From the IMG/VR virus record IMGVR_UViG_3300007539_000314, positions 1-20,080 of that record: 20,080 nt of DNA; one strand, 5' to 3'. Below, piece after piece: positions 6,601-12,135 of this stretch; the first letter of the stretch is position 1, and each line of letters begins with the position of its first letter. The DNA comes from a virus. The notes beneath the pieces were generated by a model. That model was given only the letters and a program-made list of their open reading frames with translations, had not been told where the DNA came from and made no database searches. The position numbers were made by a program, and so were the translations under genes.

Positions 6601-8366
6601 CCGGTACTACTGCCGATGATATTATTTCTAACGGTGACACAGTTACGATCAGCGGTGTTTCTGGCGTTACGGTAGACTACAATCCTGATAATCAATTCTT
6701 CACAATCGGCCCAAATCAACTTTCTGGTATTCTTTCCGACACTATAGATAATTCGGGCAATTATCTTCTTGGTCAAATTCAAGAAAATACTACCAGTGGA
6801 ATTGCCATTAGTGGTGTTGCTGAATGGGCTTCTGGTGAGTTTGCTAGGGCTGGTCTTACGCAAACCATTGGAACAAGCGGTCTTATCACGCAAGATGGCT
6901 TCCATATCATGGACCCCAACGGGTCTGGTAACTTGAAGCATTTGAATTTCCCCAATAATGGTGGTAGAATTATAATTCGTGCTGATGAAGAGAGCCTTGG
7001 TTCTTTTCAGGGTGGTGTAGGTTCGATTATTATTGGTTCCGGTGCCGGTGCAGGTGCCGACGGCACCAATGATGACTACGTTACTGCAATTGGTGCTGAA
7101 GCCTTTGGTGGCAACAAGCAGGGCGGTCGCAATAGCATGGTCATCCTTGGTTATAAAGCCTTTTCTAATGAACCGCAATTTGACACCGATTACAGTATTG
7201 CTGTAGGTTCCTACTCTCTTACCGATTGTTCAGGTCAGTACAATGTTGCTATGGGGTATCAGGCTGGACAGCAGTCTCCATCAACTACCACAACTCGTAC
7301 TTCTGAAAAATCCGTATCTATTGGCTACCGAGCGGGTTCGAACCAGACTTCCAGTTCGGGAGAGATGATTGATATTGGTAGTGACGCTGGTTTATTCCAA
7401 ACAAATAGCTATCGCAACATAAATATCGGTAGACAAACCGGATCTTCTGCTGATTACTTTACTAGTTCTGTATCTTTAGGTGAAGCCGCTGGTTATAATT
7501 CCAGCAATATGGCATACTGTATAAACCTTGGTTATAATGCTGGTTCATCTTCCGAACATGTCTATGACACTATCTCTATCGGTAGAGTCACTGGAAATAG
7601 CACTGATTTTCTCGAAAACTGTGTCTTTATTGGTGACAATGCAGGTACACTGGCATCTGGAGATAGCACATCAAATTTAGCTACTAACATTGTAGCCATC
7701 GGGACCAATGCAGGAAGACAGACCCACCTGTGTGACAATTCAATATTTATCGGACCATACGCTGGAGACCAGTGTAAGGGAATGAGAAATTCTATCTCGC
7801 TATCTAACCGTAGTGCTTCTGCAAGTAGAGACTTTCTTTTTGCTGATGACCACGATGTTTCATTGTTGGATATCGGATTTGGAATTCAGGGCAGTATTCA
7901 AGATGTTGGTGCTCATATTCATGTCGGTCTTAAGTTAGACAACTATGGAACAGCTAACGGAAGAGATCTCAACGATATCAGAGGTACGTCTGCACTAACA
8001 TTGACCCCTGTAGGCGAAAGCGAGTTTGCACTGAAATTAAATCTTCACCCGGAAGATGGAAACATTGGAGACTCAGACCAATCGAACAGTTTGCTTAGAA
8101 CTGAATATAGGCCGTACAGCCTTGGGGCCACTACAAAATACTCAACAACAAATGAAATCATCAATAAATTTGGTATGCTCAGAATACCAAAAGCAGTGAA
8201 TAAAACTGGATCTGGAAGTTCCACACAGCTTGTGGATGCAGGGTCAAATGAAATACCAAGGGAAGATGGTACAATAGCGATGTATGCTTCTACCACACTC
8301 GGAACCGGAATAGCATTTGTTCAAAACAATGTTTGGTATAAGATTGATTCGACAACAACCTTTTAA
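3642..8366 (+). CDS. Giant fiber/adhesin with two YadA-head-like beta-roll arrays
   Basis: A 1574-residue protein with SD AAGGGAAG. Residues 1-75 (DRIKETSRTEGSGSIVLDG, then FADFYASGDVVFYAVTD) match the virion-anchoring domain of many aquatic phage fibers: V/I-K-E-T, T-G-x-G, a G-F-x-S-F turn and W/Y-E-x-G-x-G. The last strand of this domain, EVFVTYPGKTSVYN, only appears at about 174-188, after an insertion. Residues 221-243 and 391-430 hold GIGT-like linkers (GFLGINQPNPEYAIDVGG; FYDATNNRLAVGKD). Residues about 478-707 and 1128-1395 are two arrays of beta-roll repeats. Between them lie TNKLYNEGGTLKWNGSAL (about 835-852) and an internal duplication with SGVSGVT. The C-terminus ends in a short Gly/Thr-rich beta segment. 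I infer a long trimeric host-binding fiber. No chaperone gene is adjacent. Confidence 0.78.
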   Translation: MSNFFLADRIKETSRTEGSGSIVLDGKVSGFSSFADFYASGDVVFYAVTDNIDYEIGSGEYRGLGSSRIITRNPIRSSQIGVGPYYVEGTSNSGPTDGQNGFFYPVWLNKSAALSGIGFSDGPFTAVSGLTFDEYPGQTFYRVTERANPVDTVGISGGNYATSGQPIGFGRGLKEVFVTYPGKTSVYNGAGLDTDVKEPKHSGIAFWKNEQILNYDSELVWDDTNGFLGINQPNPEYAIDVGGLVADSIVRASGFVDGGSGIAFSGGQLTDTLLTASGGTQLEPFLRNRKGTSANGVIELSGVVDQIIDFSDQSVATVFAGPASGACDPCPDGPPTFRRLVSSDLPISELQTDFGFVIQQDAGLDAGTQNTAATPFVPGMVALYSTSGNITYDSGIFYDATNNRLAVGKDASVDSVQYTLDVDGEGTLNAASGYFKQLIFDSNVIRVGNNTGEYADQTNLFVVNIGGNAGASSSGLQDVVIIGSGAGNTLEDADRIVVIGGSAGASTRYAEDLVGVGYKASQLGSGLYNVVSLGSKSAFNADDLTDVVAVGKNAFAHGAGSDSIVVIGEEAGSGLNSSSAFIAMGKNVAQDASGVTMSVALGSDSLKGASGVTDSVFAGEQSASGSFDLREVVSIGNKASVESTGVSKSTLIGPGVGRYAETLDNVIAIGQNAALSGLELERTVAIGGLAASNASGNFNTYIGQDAGIGVSGHNNIEIVSSGTNTSFLTHEASNKVNIAEIIVGDQSSHRVAVGKPDDASPSGTLVVRPFDADEAAFIIQHQGSGSATPYVVLQSGDGTSIYHITNSGDVISSGFMHPSGGLKLDPHLPDSITNKLYNEGGTLKWNGSALNIGGGFNSFDLRAQIDDTADSGVEITTGQTILFSGIHVDTQIDSGNRQIIVDAGTLSGVLQNQITNSLYTFDVVSSGADTSLGANDPKTMDDGAVLAISGVSGVTIDFDNQTDGTNSSGIFVIGYNPDNNYTFNMTAGTTADDIISNGDTVTISGVSGVTVDYNPDNQFFTIGPNQLSGILSDTIDNSGNYLLGQIQENTTSGIAISGVAEWASGEFARAGLTQTIGTSGLITQDGFHIMDPNGSGNLKHLNFPNNGGRIIIRADEESLGSFQGGVGSIIIGSGAGAGADGTNDDYVTAIGAEAFGGNKQGGRNSMVILGYKAFSNEPQFDTDYSIAVGSYSLTDCSGQYNVAMGYQAGQQSPSTTTTRTSEKSVSIGYRAGSNQTSSSGEMIDIGSDAGLFQTNSYRNINIGRQTGSSADYFTSSVSLGEAAGYNSSNMAYCINLGYNAGSSSEHVYDTISIGRVTGNSTDFLENCVFIGDNAGTLASGDSTSNLATNIVAIGTNAGRQTHLCDNSIFIGPYAGDQCKGMRNSISLSNRSASASRDFLFADDHDVSLLDIGFGIQGSIQDVGAHIHVGLKLDNYGTANGRDLNDIRGTSALTLTPVGESEFALKLNLHPEDGNIGDSDQSNSLLRTEYRPYSLGATTKYSTTNEIINKFGMLRIPKAVNKTGSGSSTQLVDAGSNEIPREDGTIAMYASTTLGTGIAFVQNNVWYKIDSTTTF
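5073..5762 (+). repeat. First beta-roll repeat array of the giant adhesin
   Basis: Fourteen degenerate units of about 16-17 residues occupy residues 478-707. Each has a hydrophobic core ending in Gly: VVIIGSGAG, IVVIGGSAG, LVGVGYKAS, VVSLGSKSA, VVAVGKNAF, IVVIGEEAG, FIAMGKNVA, SVALGSDSL, SVFAGEQSA, VVSIGNKAS, STLIGPGVG, VIAIGQNAA, TVAIGGLAA and TYIGQDAG. This is the x-V-x-I-G-x-x-A periodicity of YadA-type trimeric autotransporter heads. Linkers between units are Ser/Gly/Asp-rich. Confidence 0.7.
7023..7827 (+). repeat. Second beta-roll repeat array of the giant adhesin
   Basis: About fifteen units of 16-22 residues occupy residues 1128-1395, for example SIIIGSGAG, SMVILGYKAF, YSIAVGSYS, NVAMGYQAG, KSVSIGYRAG, NINIGRQTG, CINLGYNAG, NCVFIGDNAG and SIFIGPYAG. 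Relative to the first array it is richer in Tyr, Asn and Cys and uses the I-G-Y-x-A-G form typical of viral repeat proteins, so it probably has a separate origin. Confidence 0.7.
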
Positions 8367-8403
8367 TTTTTTAGACAGTTAAATATAAACTTGGAGAGAT
8401 AAA

Positions 8404-8604
8404 ATGCCAGCACAAGATGCAGTAAGACCTGTAACGACCGCAGCAGCGGGAATACAGAATGGCTCTTTAGTCACTCTAGTGTTTGAATCTGGAAATAATT
8501 CACAATCTCGTGCTCCAGATGTAAACCAATTCGTAGCTTCTGGCGACATGAACGTTAGAACGAGCGGCAGGTTTGACGAACACTATGGTGGTGGTGCCTC
8601 CTAA
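8404..8604 (+). CDS. Small orphan protein between adhesin and connector genes
   Basis: A 66-residue ORF with a strong SD in GGAGAGATAAAATG, nearly the same leader as the gene at 1231. The sequence is Ala/Ser/Asn-rich with a central hydrophobic strand (GSLVTLVFESGN) and a Gly-rich end (HYGGGAS). There is no membrane segment, Cys pair or recognisable motif. Its codon use and its spacing of 12 bases to the next gene indicate a real member of the operon. A small capsid, neck or fiber-associated accessory protein is possible, but nothing in the sequence identifies it. Confidence 0.6.
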   Translation: MPAQDAVRPVTTAAAGIQNGSLVTLVFESGNNSQSRAPDVNQFVASGDMNVRTSGRFDEHYGGGAS

Positions 8605-8616
8605 TGGAGTTTTAAG

Positions 8617-9102
8617 ATGCCTATTAATATCCCAGAAAGCGTATTTACGAAATACTACGATATCATTGACTCAACAATCAATGACATCTTTGGTATTGAC
8701 TGCCAATTGGTATTTACAGAAAAGGTTGAAGAGATATCTGATACCTTTGACAATATACCATACAATAAGTCTGTAAATGCTCACAGAAGACGGTCTGATA
8801 ACTATAAGCGTGGTGAGAAAACATTTAAAGAAGTCGAGAAGAAAGAGACCATCAGATTAAAGGTTTACTGGGATAGCAAAAGCTGGGTCAAAGCTGGTGG
8901 AGATATTGTAGTTCCTGACAACAGTATACAAACAATATTTTTTGCTTCTGATCTGGACAAGGTTATGAGGGCAAAATATTTACTTGTACATGATAATATC
9001 GAGGAACTGAGACATTTTAAGTTTACTAAATTTGGAGAGCCTTTCCCAATGGGGTTAAGGCAAAATCGTTACTTTGGTTGTTTTTGGCAGAGAGCATCAT
9101 GA
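8617..9102 (+). CDS. Probable head-closure (stopper) protein
   Basis: A 161-residue protein with GGAG upstream of the ATG. A helical N-terminus (VFTKYYDIIDSTINDIFGID) is followed by a basic linker (NAHRRRSDNYKRGEKTF) and a beta-rich C-terminal half: ETIRLKVYWDSKSWVKAGG, DNSIQTIFFASDLDKVMRA and LRHFKFTKFGEPFPMGLRQN. Size, beta-barrel-like C-terminus and location between the adaptor region and the neck/terminator genes fit the stopper role (SPP1 gp16 / HK97 gp7 type), which closes the filled capsid and forms the tail docking surface. Its stop overlaps the next start (ATGA at 9099-9102), so the two are probably made in matched amounts. Fold assignment is inference. Confidence 0.55.
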   Translation: MPINIPESVFTKYYDIIDSTINDIFGIDCQLVFTEKVEEISDTFDNIPYNKSVNAHRRRSDNYKRGEKTFKEVEKKETIRLKVYWDSKSWVKAGGDIVVPDNSIQTIFFASDLDKVMRAKYLLVHDNIEELRHFKFTKFGEPFPMGLRQNRYFGCFWQRAS

Positions 9103-9731
9103 CTTTAACCGTAAAACTGGTTGACTCTACTGCTAAGATTTCAAAAGCGATGAATGAGGCTCTTTCGGTAGAGTTAAACAAGAATTTAAAAAAGAATACA
9201 AAAAAGGCTCAAGATCAGGTTAAATCTCTTGTTCCACAATGGATAAGGGAGCAGCCAGAGATTGAGAGCATTTTAGATCAGGGGGTTTTTGGGAGTCTAA
9301 ATGCACAATTTGGGTTTATAGCTGGAACTGCACCTGAAGCAGTTGCGGCCATAGTCTCTGCGGTTTCCGATTCTATATCTGTAGAGTTTGAAACAGTAAA
9401 GGGCAACCTATCTGGCGGTATTGTATTTTACTTACAGCCAGACAACTTTGCAAACATTTTATCTCTTCCAGAGGCTTTTATTCCAGCATTATCTGGTTCG
9501 TTGCCTTGGTTGGAGTGGTTATTAACAAGAGGGTCTACGACTATAGTTTCCGGTTATTCGTATTCTCCAGACAATTCTGGTAGATCTGGTGGTGGAACGA
9601 TGAGACTTGGAAAGGCTTGGAGAGTCCCACCTCAGTTTGCTGGAACAACAGAAGACAATTTTATATCAAGAGCATTAGAGGGTAGAGAGAAAGAACTTTC
9701 GTCCATACTTAGGGGAGCGTTAAATGCCTAA
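9099..9731 (+). CDS. Neck/tail-completion protein (HK97 gp10-like position)
   Basis: I place the start at the ATG at 9099, which overlaps the preceding stop as ATGA and follows GAGAG; an in-frame TTG at 9078 is less likely. The 210-residue protein begins with a Lys-rich amphipathic helix (NKNLKKNTKKAQDQVKSL), then EIESILDQGVFGSLNAQFG. The conserved-looking core is GSLPWLEWLLTRGSTTIVSG, followed by GRSGGGTMRLGKAWRVPPQF and AGTTEDNFISRAL. The series LPWLEWLL-x-RG / GRSGGG / W-R-V-P-P-x-F-A-G-T-x-x-D-N-F-I-x-R-A is one I recognise from structural modules of aquatic phages, annotated as neck or tail completion. Its place just before the terminator and tube genes agrees with an HK97 gp10-like role in joining head and tail. 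Confidence 0.62.
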   Translation: MTLTVKLVDSTAKISKAMNEALSVELNKNLKKNTKKAQDQVKSLVPQWIREQPEIESILDQGVFGSLNAQFGFIAGTAPEAVAAIVSAVSDSISVEFETVKGNLSGGIVFYLQPDNFANILSLPEAFIPALSGSLPWLEWLLTRGSTTIVSGYSYSPDNSGRSGGGTMRLGKAWRVPPQFAGTTEDNFISRALEGREKELSSILRGALNA

Positions 9732-10704
9732 TTATTATGGATTGAAGGGCTTTGATAGTATACAAGATTACAGCCTAAACAATAATATTCAAGATGCGTT
9801 AGTCGAATATTTTGATTGGGCACTTCTTGAGAAAGGAAATTATTTTAATGTGACCAAGGGTGAGCTTGCCCCCAACGGGCAGGATATGAGTCGATTGAGA
9901 CTTAGCTCAAATGATTCATTCGCCTCTGGTCAAGTATGGGAAGGTTTTCGTCAGAATTGGGTTTGGCAAAGCGGTGTTTCAGGTGTAAACCTAGATGCCC
10001 CTATTGTCGGCACAAATGTAGATTATCCGGGAATTTCCGGCGTTTACATCAACGACCAGTTTGAACCAACTTCTGGGGTAGGACAGTATTCACATTATAT
10101 TGATTATTTCAACGGCAGGGTTGTTTTTGATTCGCCTATTCCAACAGGATCTGTTGTCCAAGCGGAATATTCTTACAAATTCATCAATGTTGTTTATTCA
10201 AATAATGTACCTTGGCTCAGGGAGATACAGTCAGATACCTTGCAACCAACTAGCAATTTTTATGATGTTAGCACGGGATCTTGGGATATACCCCCAGAAT
10301 CCAGATTACAATTACCAGCCATAGCTTTTGAAATAGTACCAGTGAGGCGGTTTAAAGGTTATCAACTTGGTGGCGGTCAATGGGTTTATACTGATATTAT
10401 TGCTCACTGCATAGCAGAGGACGAACAAACAAGAAATATGCTTGTAGACATAGTTTCTCTGCAAAATGATAAAAGTATTCAAATTATTGACAGCGACAAG
10501 CTACATACAGAGGATAAATATCCATTAAATAGTTACGGAAGTCCAAATCCAAGTGCGTTACTTTATCCAGAAATTATAGAAAGTTATAATGGGGGTAATT
10601 TCCGCATGGAGAACACTATCGTAGAGAATATGGATATGACAACTCCTGATTTGTTTGGAGGGATTGTCAGGTTTACTACTTTAGGAATAAAATCAAATAT
10701 CTAG
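9724..10704 (+). CDS. Probable tail terminator/neck structural protein
   Basis: A 326-residue protein whose ATG overlaps the previous stop by eight bases and has a strong SD (AGGGGAG). Residues 25-85 hold DALVEYFDWALLEKGNYFNV, GQVWEGFRQNWVWQSG. Residues 105-155 form a beta-sandwich-like stretch (GVYINDQFEPTSG, IDYFNGRVVFDSPIPTGSVV, QAEYSYK). The C-terminal half has VPVRRFKGYQLGGGQWVYTD, IIAHCIAEDEQTRNMLVDIV and SIQIIDSDKL. The last segment (G-x-x-L-G-G, strand ending in a hydrophobic H-x-I-A-E/D, then a helix of D/E-x-L-V-D) resembles tail terminator proteins that cap the tube. Being directly upstream of the tube gene supports this. The beta-sandwich insert makes it larger than classical terminators; a neck protein is the alternative. 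Confidence 0.55.
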   Translation: MPNYYGLKGFDSIQDYSLNNNIQDALVEYFDWALLEKGNYFNVTKGELAPNGQDMSRLRLSSNDSFASGQVWEGFRQNWVWQSGVSGVNLDAPIVGTNVDYPGISGVYINDQFEPTSGVGQYSHYIDYFNGRVVFDSPIPTGSVVQAEYSYKFINVVYSNNVPWLREIQSDTLQPTSNFYDVSTGSWDIPPESRLQLPAIAFEIVPVRRFKGYQLGGGQWVYTDIIAHCIAEDEQTRNMLVDIVSLQNDKSIQIIDSDKLHTEDKYPLNSYGSPNPSALLYPEIIESYNGGNFRMENTIVENMDMTTPDLFGGIVRFTTLGIKSNI

Positions 10705-10715
10705 GAATTTATGTG

Positions 10716-10721
10716 TATAAT
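10716..10721 (+). promoter_or_regulatory. Possible -10 element upstream of the tail tube gene
   Basis: TATAAT lies in the 57-base AT-rich gap before the tube gene. A -35 at 17-base spacing would be TCAAAT (10693-10698), a poor match. A dedicated promoter would suit the high copy number of tube protein, but an exact hexamer is expected by chance in such AT-rich DNA. Confidence 0.2.
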
Positions 10722-10761
10722 TCAATAGAAAATCTTCATTTTCAAATTAGGAGAGATTTAA

Positions 10762-11970
10762 ATGTCCCAAAACAATAGAATATTTTACGCTTGCCAAGCG
10801 GTCTCTATCAATAACGAGGGCTCTGCCAGCGTTGAAGTCGGAGACATGGTTCATGGTGTCCAGAGTGTTGGAATGACCACAAACTTCAACTTGGAACAGG
10901 CGTTTGAGCTTGCACAAATCGAAATTTATGAAAACATCGAAGGTACTCCAGACGTAGAAGTAACCTTGGAAAAGGTTATTGATGGACACCCACTGATCTA
11001 TCACATGGCGTCTACTGGCGTTGCTGGAACGGCGAATAGTGGCCTCGCCGCCCGATCAGATGTGAAATGTGACCTTCGTCTTGGTATCTTTGACGCTCAG
11101 GCCAACAATGTGGCTAGTGCAGAAGGTGCTGGCACTGGTACAGATCCCGGAGATGCAGAAGTTGAAGTTTACTGCTCTGGCATGTTCATCTCGTCCGTTA
11201 GTTACACTATTCCAGTTGATGGAAATGCAACTGAATCTGTCACGCTGGTTGGTAATAATAAATTGTGGCTGACCGGGACCGATGTTCTCATCAAAGATGC
11301 CGACGTTGCAGCTTTCAATGGTACAGACTCACCTAAAGCCTTTGGTGTTGCAGGTGCCGCATCTGGTGGTATTCAACGACGTGAAGACGTTATCCTTAGT
11401 GGATGTATTCTTCCAACTGCTATCAATGGTGTTGTCGGTTCTGGATATGGTAATGCTGCTAATGCAGATGGTACTCCTCGAATTCACGTTCAGAACTTCA
11501 CTTGTAGTACAGACTTTAGTCGTGAAGATATTCTTGAGTTGGGACGTAAAACCCCTTACTTCCGACCCGCCAACTTCCCGATTGAAGTTACCTGTGAAAT
11601 TGAAGCTATTACCACTTCAGGTGACTTTGTAAACGCTTATGAATTTGGCGATCCAAGCCTCAATGCTACTATCGACTCTGGTAACAACGTTTCTAACGAA
11701 GTTATCTTCATGTTCATGAGAGGTGGTCTCGGACTTGACCTCGGAAACAAGAACAAATTGTCTTCGGTAAGTTATGGTGGTGGTGACGCTGGTGGTGGTA
11801 ACGTATCATGTACCTACAGTTTCTCTAACTTCAACCAGTTGGACGTTCAGGATCGACTGAACCAACGACTACTTGGTTTTGGCGGAATTACATTAGGGGC
11901 TGGATTTGATTCCAATGGACTTGCAAACGATGCTGGATCAGGACCATTCCCAAGTGATCTTGTAAGCTAG
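10762..11970 (+). CDS. Major tail tube protein with duplicated tube fold
   Basis: A 402-residue protein with SD AGGAGAG. Residues 33-75 (VQSVGMTTNFNLEQAFELAQ, IEIYENIEGTPDVEVTLEKV) carry the tube-protein signature: a strand, N-F-N-L-E-Q, E-L-x-x-x-x-x-Y-E, then a strand with V-E-V-T-L-E. Residues 243-288 repeat it (VQNFTCSTDFSREDILELGR, KTPYFRPANFPIEVTCEIEA). Downstream segments also match: MFISSVSYTIPVDGNATESV (141-160) against NKLSSVSYGGGDAGGGNVSC (331-350). I infer two fused tube domains forming the tail conduit. Codons such as GGT, GAC and TTC are frequent, as expected for an abundant protein. The gene lies directly between the probable terminator and the tail assembly genes. Confidence 0.78.
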   Translation: MSQNNRIFYACQAVSINNEGSASVEVGDMVHGVQSVGMTTNFNLEQAFELAQIEIYENIEGTPDVEVTLEKVIDGHPLIYHMASTGVAGTANSGLAARSDVKCDLRLGIFDAQANNVASAEGAGTGTDPGDAEVEVYCSGMFISSVSYTIPVDGNATESVTLVGNNKLWLTGTDVLIKDADVAAFNGTDSPKAFGVAGAASGGIQRREDVILSGCILPTAINGVVGSGYGNAANADGTPRIHVQNFTCSTDFSREDILELGRKTPYFRPANFPIEVTCEIEAITTSGDFVNAYEFGDPSLNATIDSGNNVSNEVIFMFMRGGLGLDLGNKNKLSSVSYGGGDAGGGNVSCTYSFSNFNQLDVQDRLNQRLLGFGGITLGAGFDSNGLANDAGSGPFPSDLVS

Positions 11971-11978
11971 TTTATAAT

Positions 11979-12001
11979 ACTAACAAGTGATTGTTGTTAG
12001 T
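11979..12001 (+). promoter_or_regulatory. Hairpin directly downstream of the tail tube gene
   Basis: ACTAACAA (11979-11986) pairs perfectly with TTGTTAGT (11994-12001) around a seven-base loop, nine bases after the tube stop codon. No T-tract follows, so it is not a standard intrinsic terminator. It could protect the 3' end of a tube transcript or slow polymerase, which would lower expression of the downstream genes. Confidence 0.5.
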
Positions 12002-12007
12002 GGACAC

Positions 12008-12057
12008 GCTTATCAACTTGCGATAGCATTTTAGGATAGCAAGTAACGTTGGTAAGC
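12008..12057 (+). promoter_or_regulatory. Second, bulged hairpin in the tube-chaperone leader
   Basis: GCTTATCAAC (12008-12017) pairs with GTTGGTAAGC (12048-12057) with one G-U pair. TTGC (12018-12021) then pairs with GCAA (12039-12042) across a five-base bulge. Inside is a direct repeat GATAGCA (12022-12028 and 12035-12041). It has no T-tract. With the preceding hairpin it makes 11971-12077 a structured, probably non-coding spacer. Confidence 0.45.
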
Positions 12058-12077
12058 AAAGGAAAGGAAAAGACAAT

Positions 12078-12116
12078 ATGAAATTCAATTACTCCCGTAT
12101 CGTGAGGTTCCTATGA
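12078..12116 (+). CDS. Twelve-residue leader peptide coupled to the next gene
   Basis: ATG at 12078 is preceded by a purine-rich SD (AAAGGAAAGGAAAA, 12058-12071) and encodes MKFNYSRIVRFL, ending in TGA at 12114-12116. The stop overlaps the ATG of the 345-residue gene as ATGA. No upstream in-frame extension is possible, because TAG occurs at 12024-12026. Codons 5-7 (12090-12098) are exactly the left arm of a perfect hairpin, so translating this peptide would open the structure around the next start. Existence of the peptide is inferred from SD quality and the overlap; it may work only by being translated. Confidence 0.45.
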   Translation: MKFNYSRIVRFL

Positions 12117-12135
12117 ATACTTATGAACGGGAGTA
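12090..12135 (+). promoter_or_regulatory. Hairpin enclosing the RBS and start of the chaperone-like gene
   Basis: TACTCCCGT (12090-12098) pairs perfectly with ACGGGAGTA (12127-12135), a nine-base stem with five G-C pairs. The 28-base loop contains the SD-like GAGG (12104-12107) and the ATG at 12113. A loop of that size is smaller than a ribosome footprint, so the folded form should hinder initiation. Confidence 0.55.

Noticed and set aside
6477-7178. A 233-codon antisense ORF
   Set aside because: It lies wholly within the giant fiber gene, has low-complexity Asn/Thr/Ile composition caused by reverse reading of GGT/GTT/ATT codons, and has no SD context. It is a shadow.
450-7827. CRISPR-like or diversity-generating template repeats in the fiber genes
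   Set aside because: The repetition is at protein level with degenerate DNA. There are no identical repeats with unique spacers, no reverse transcriptase gene, and no adenine-biased template/variable pair in the window.
9078-9098. TTG start for the neck protein at 9078
   Set aside because: The ATG at 9099 overlaps the preceding stop as ATGA and has GAGAG upstream, which is the pattern used elsewhere in this operon.
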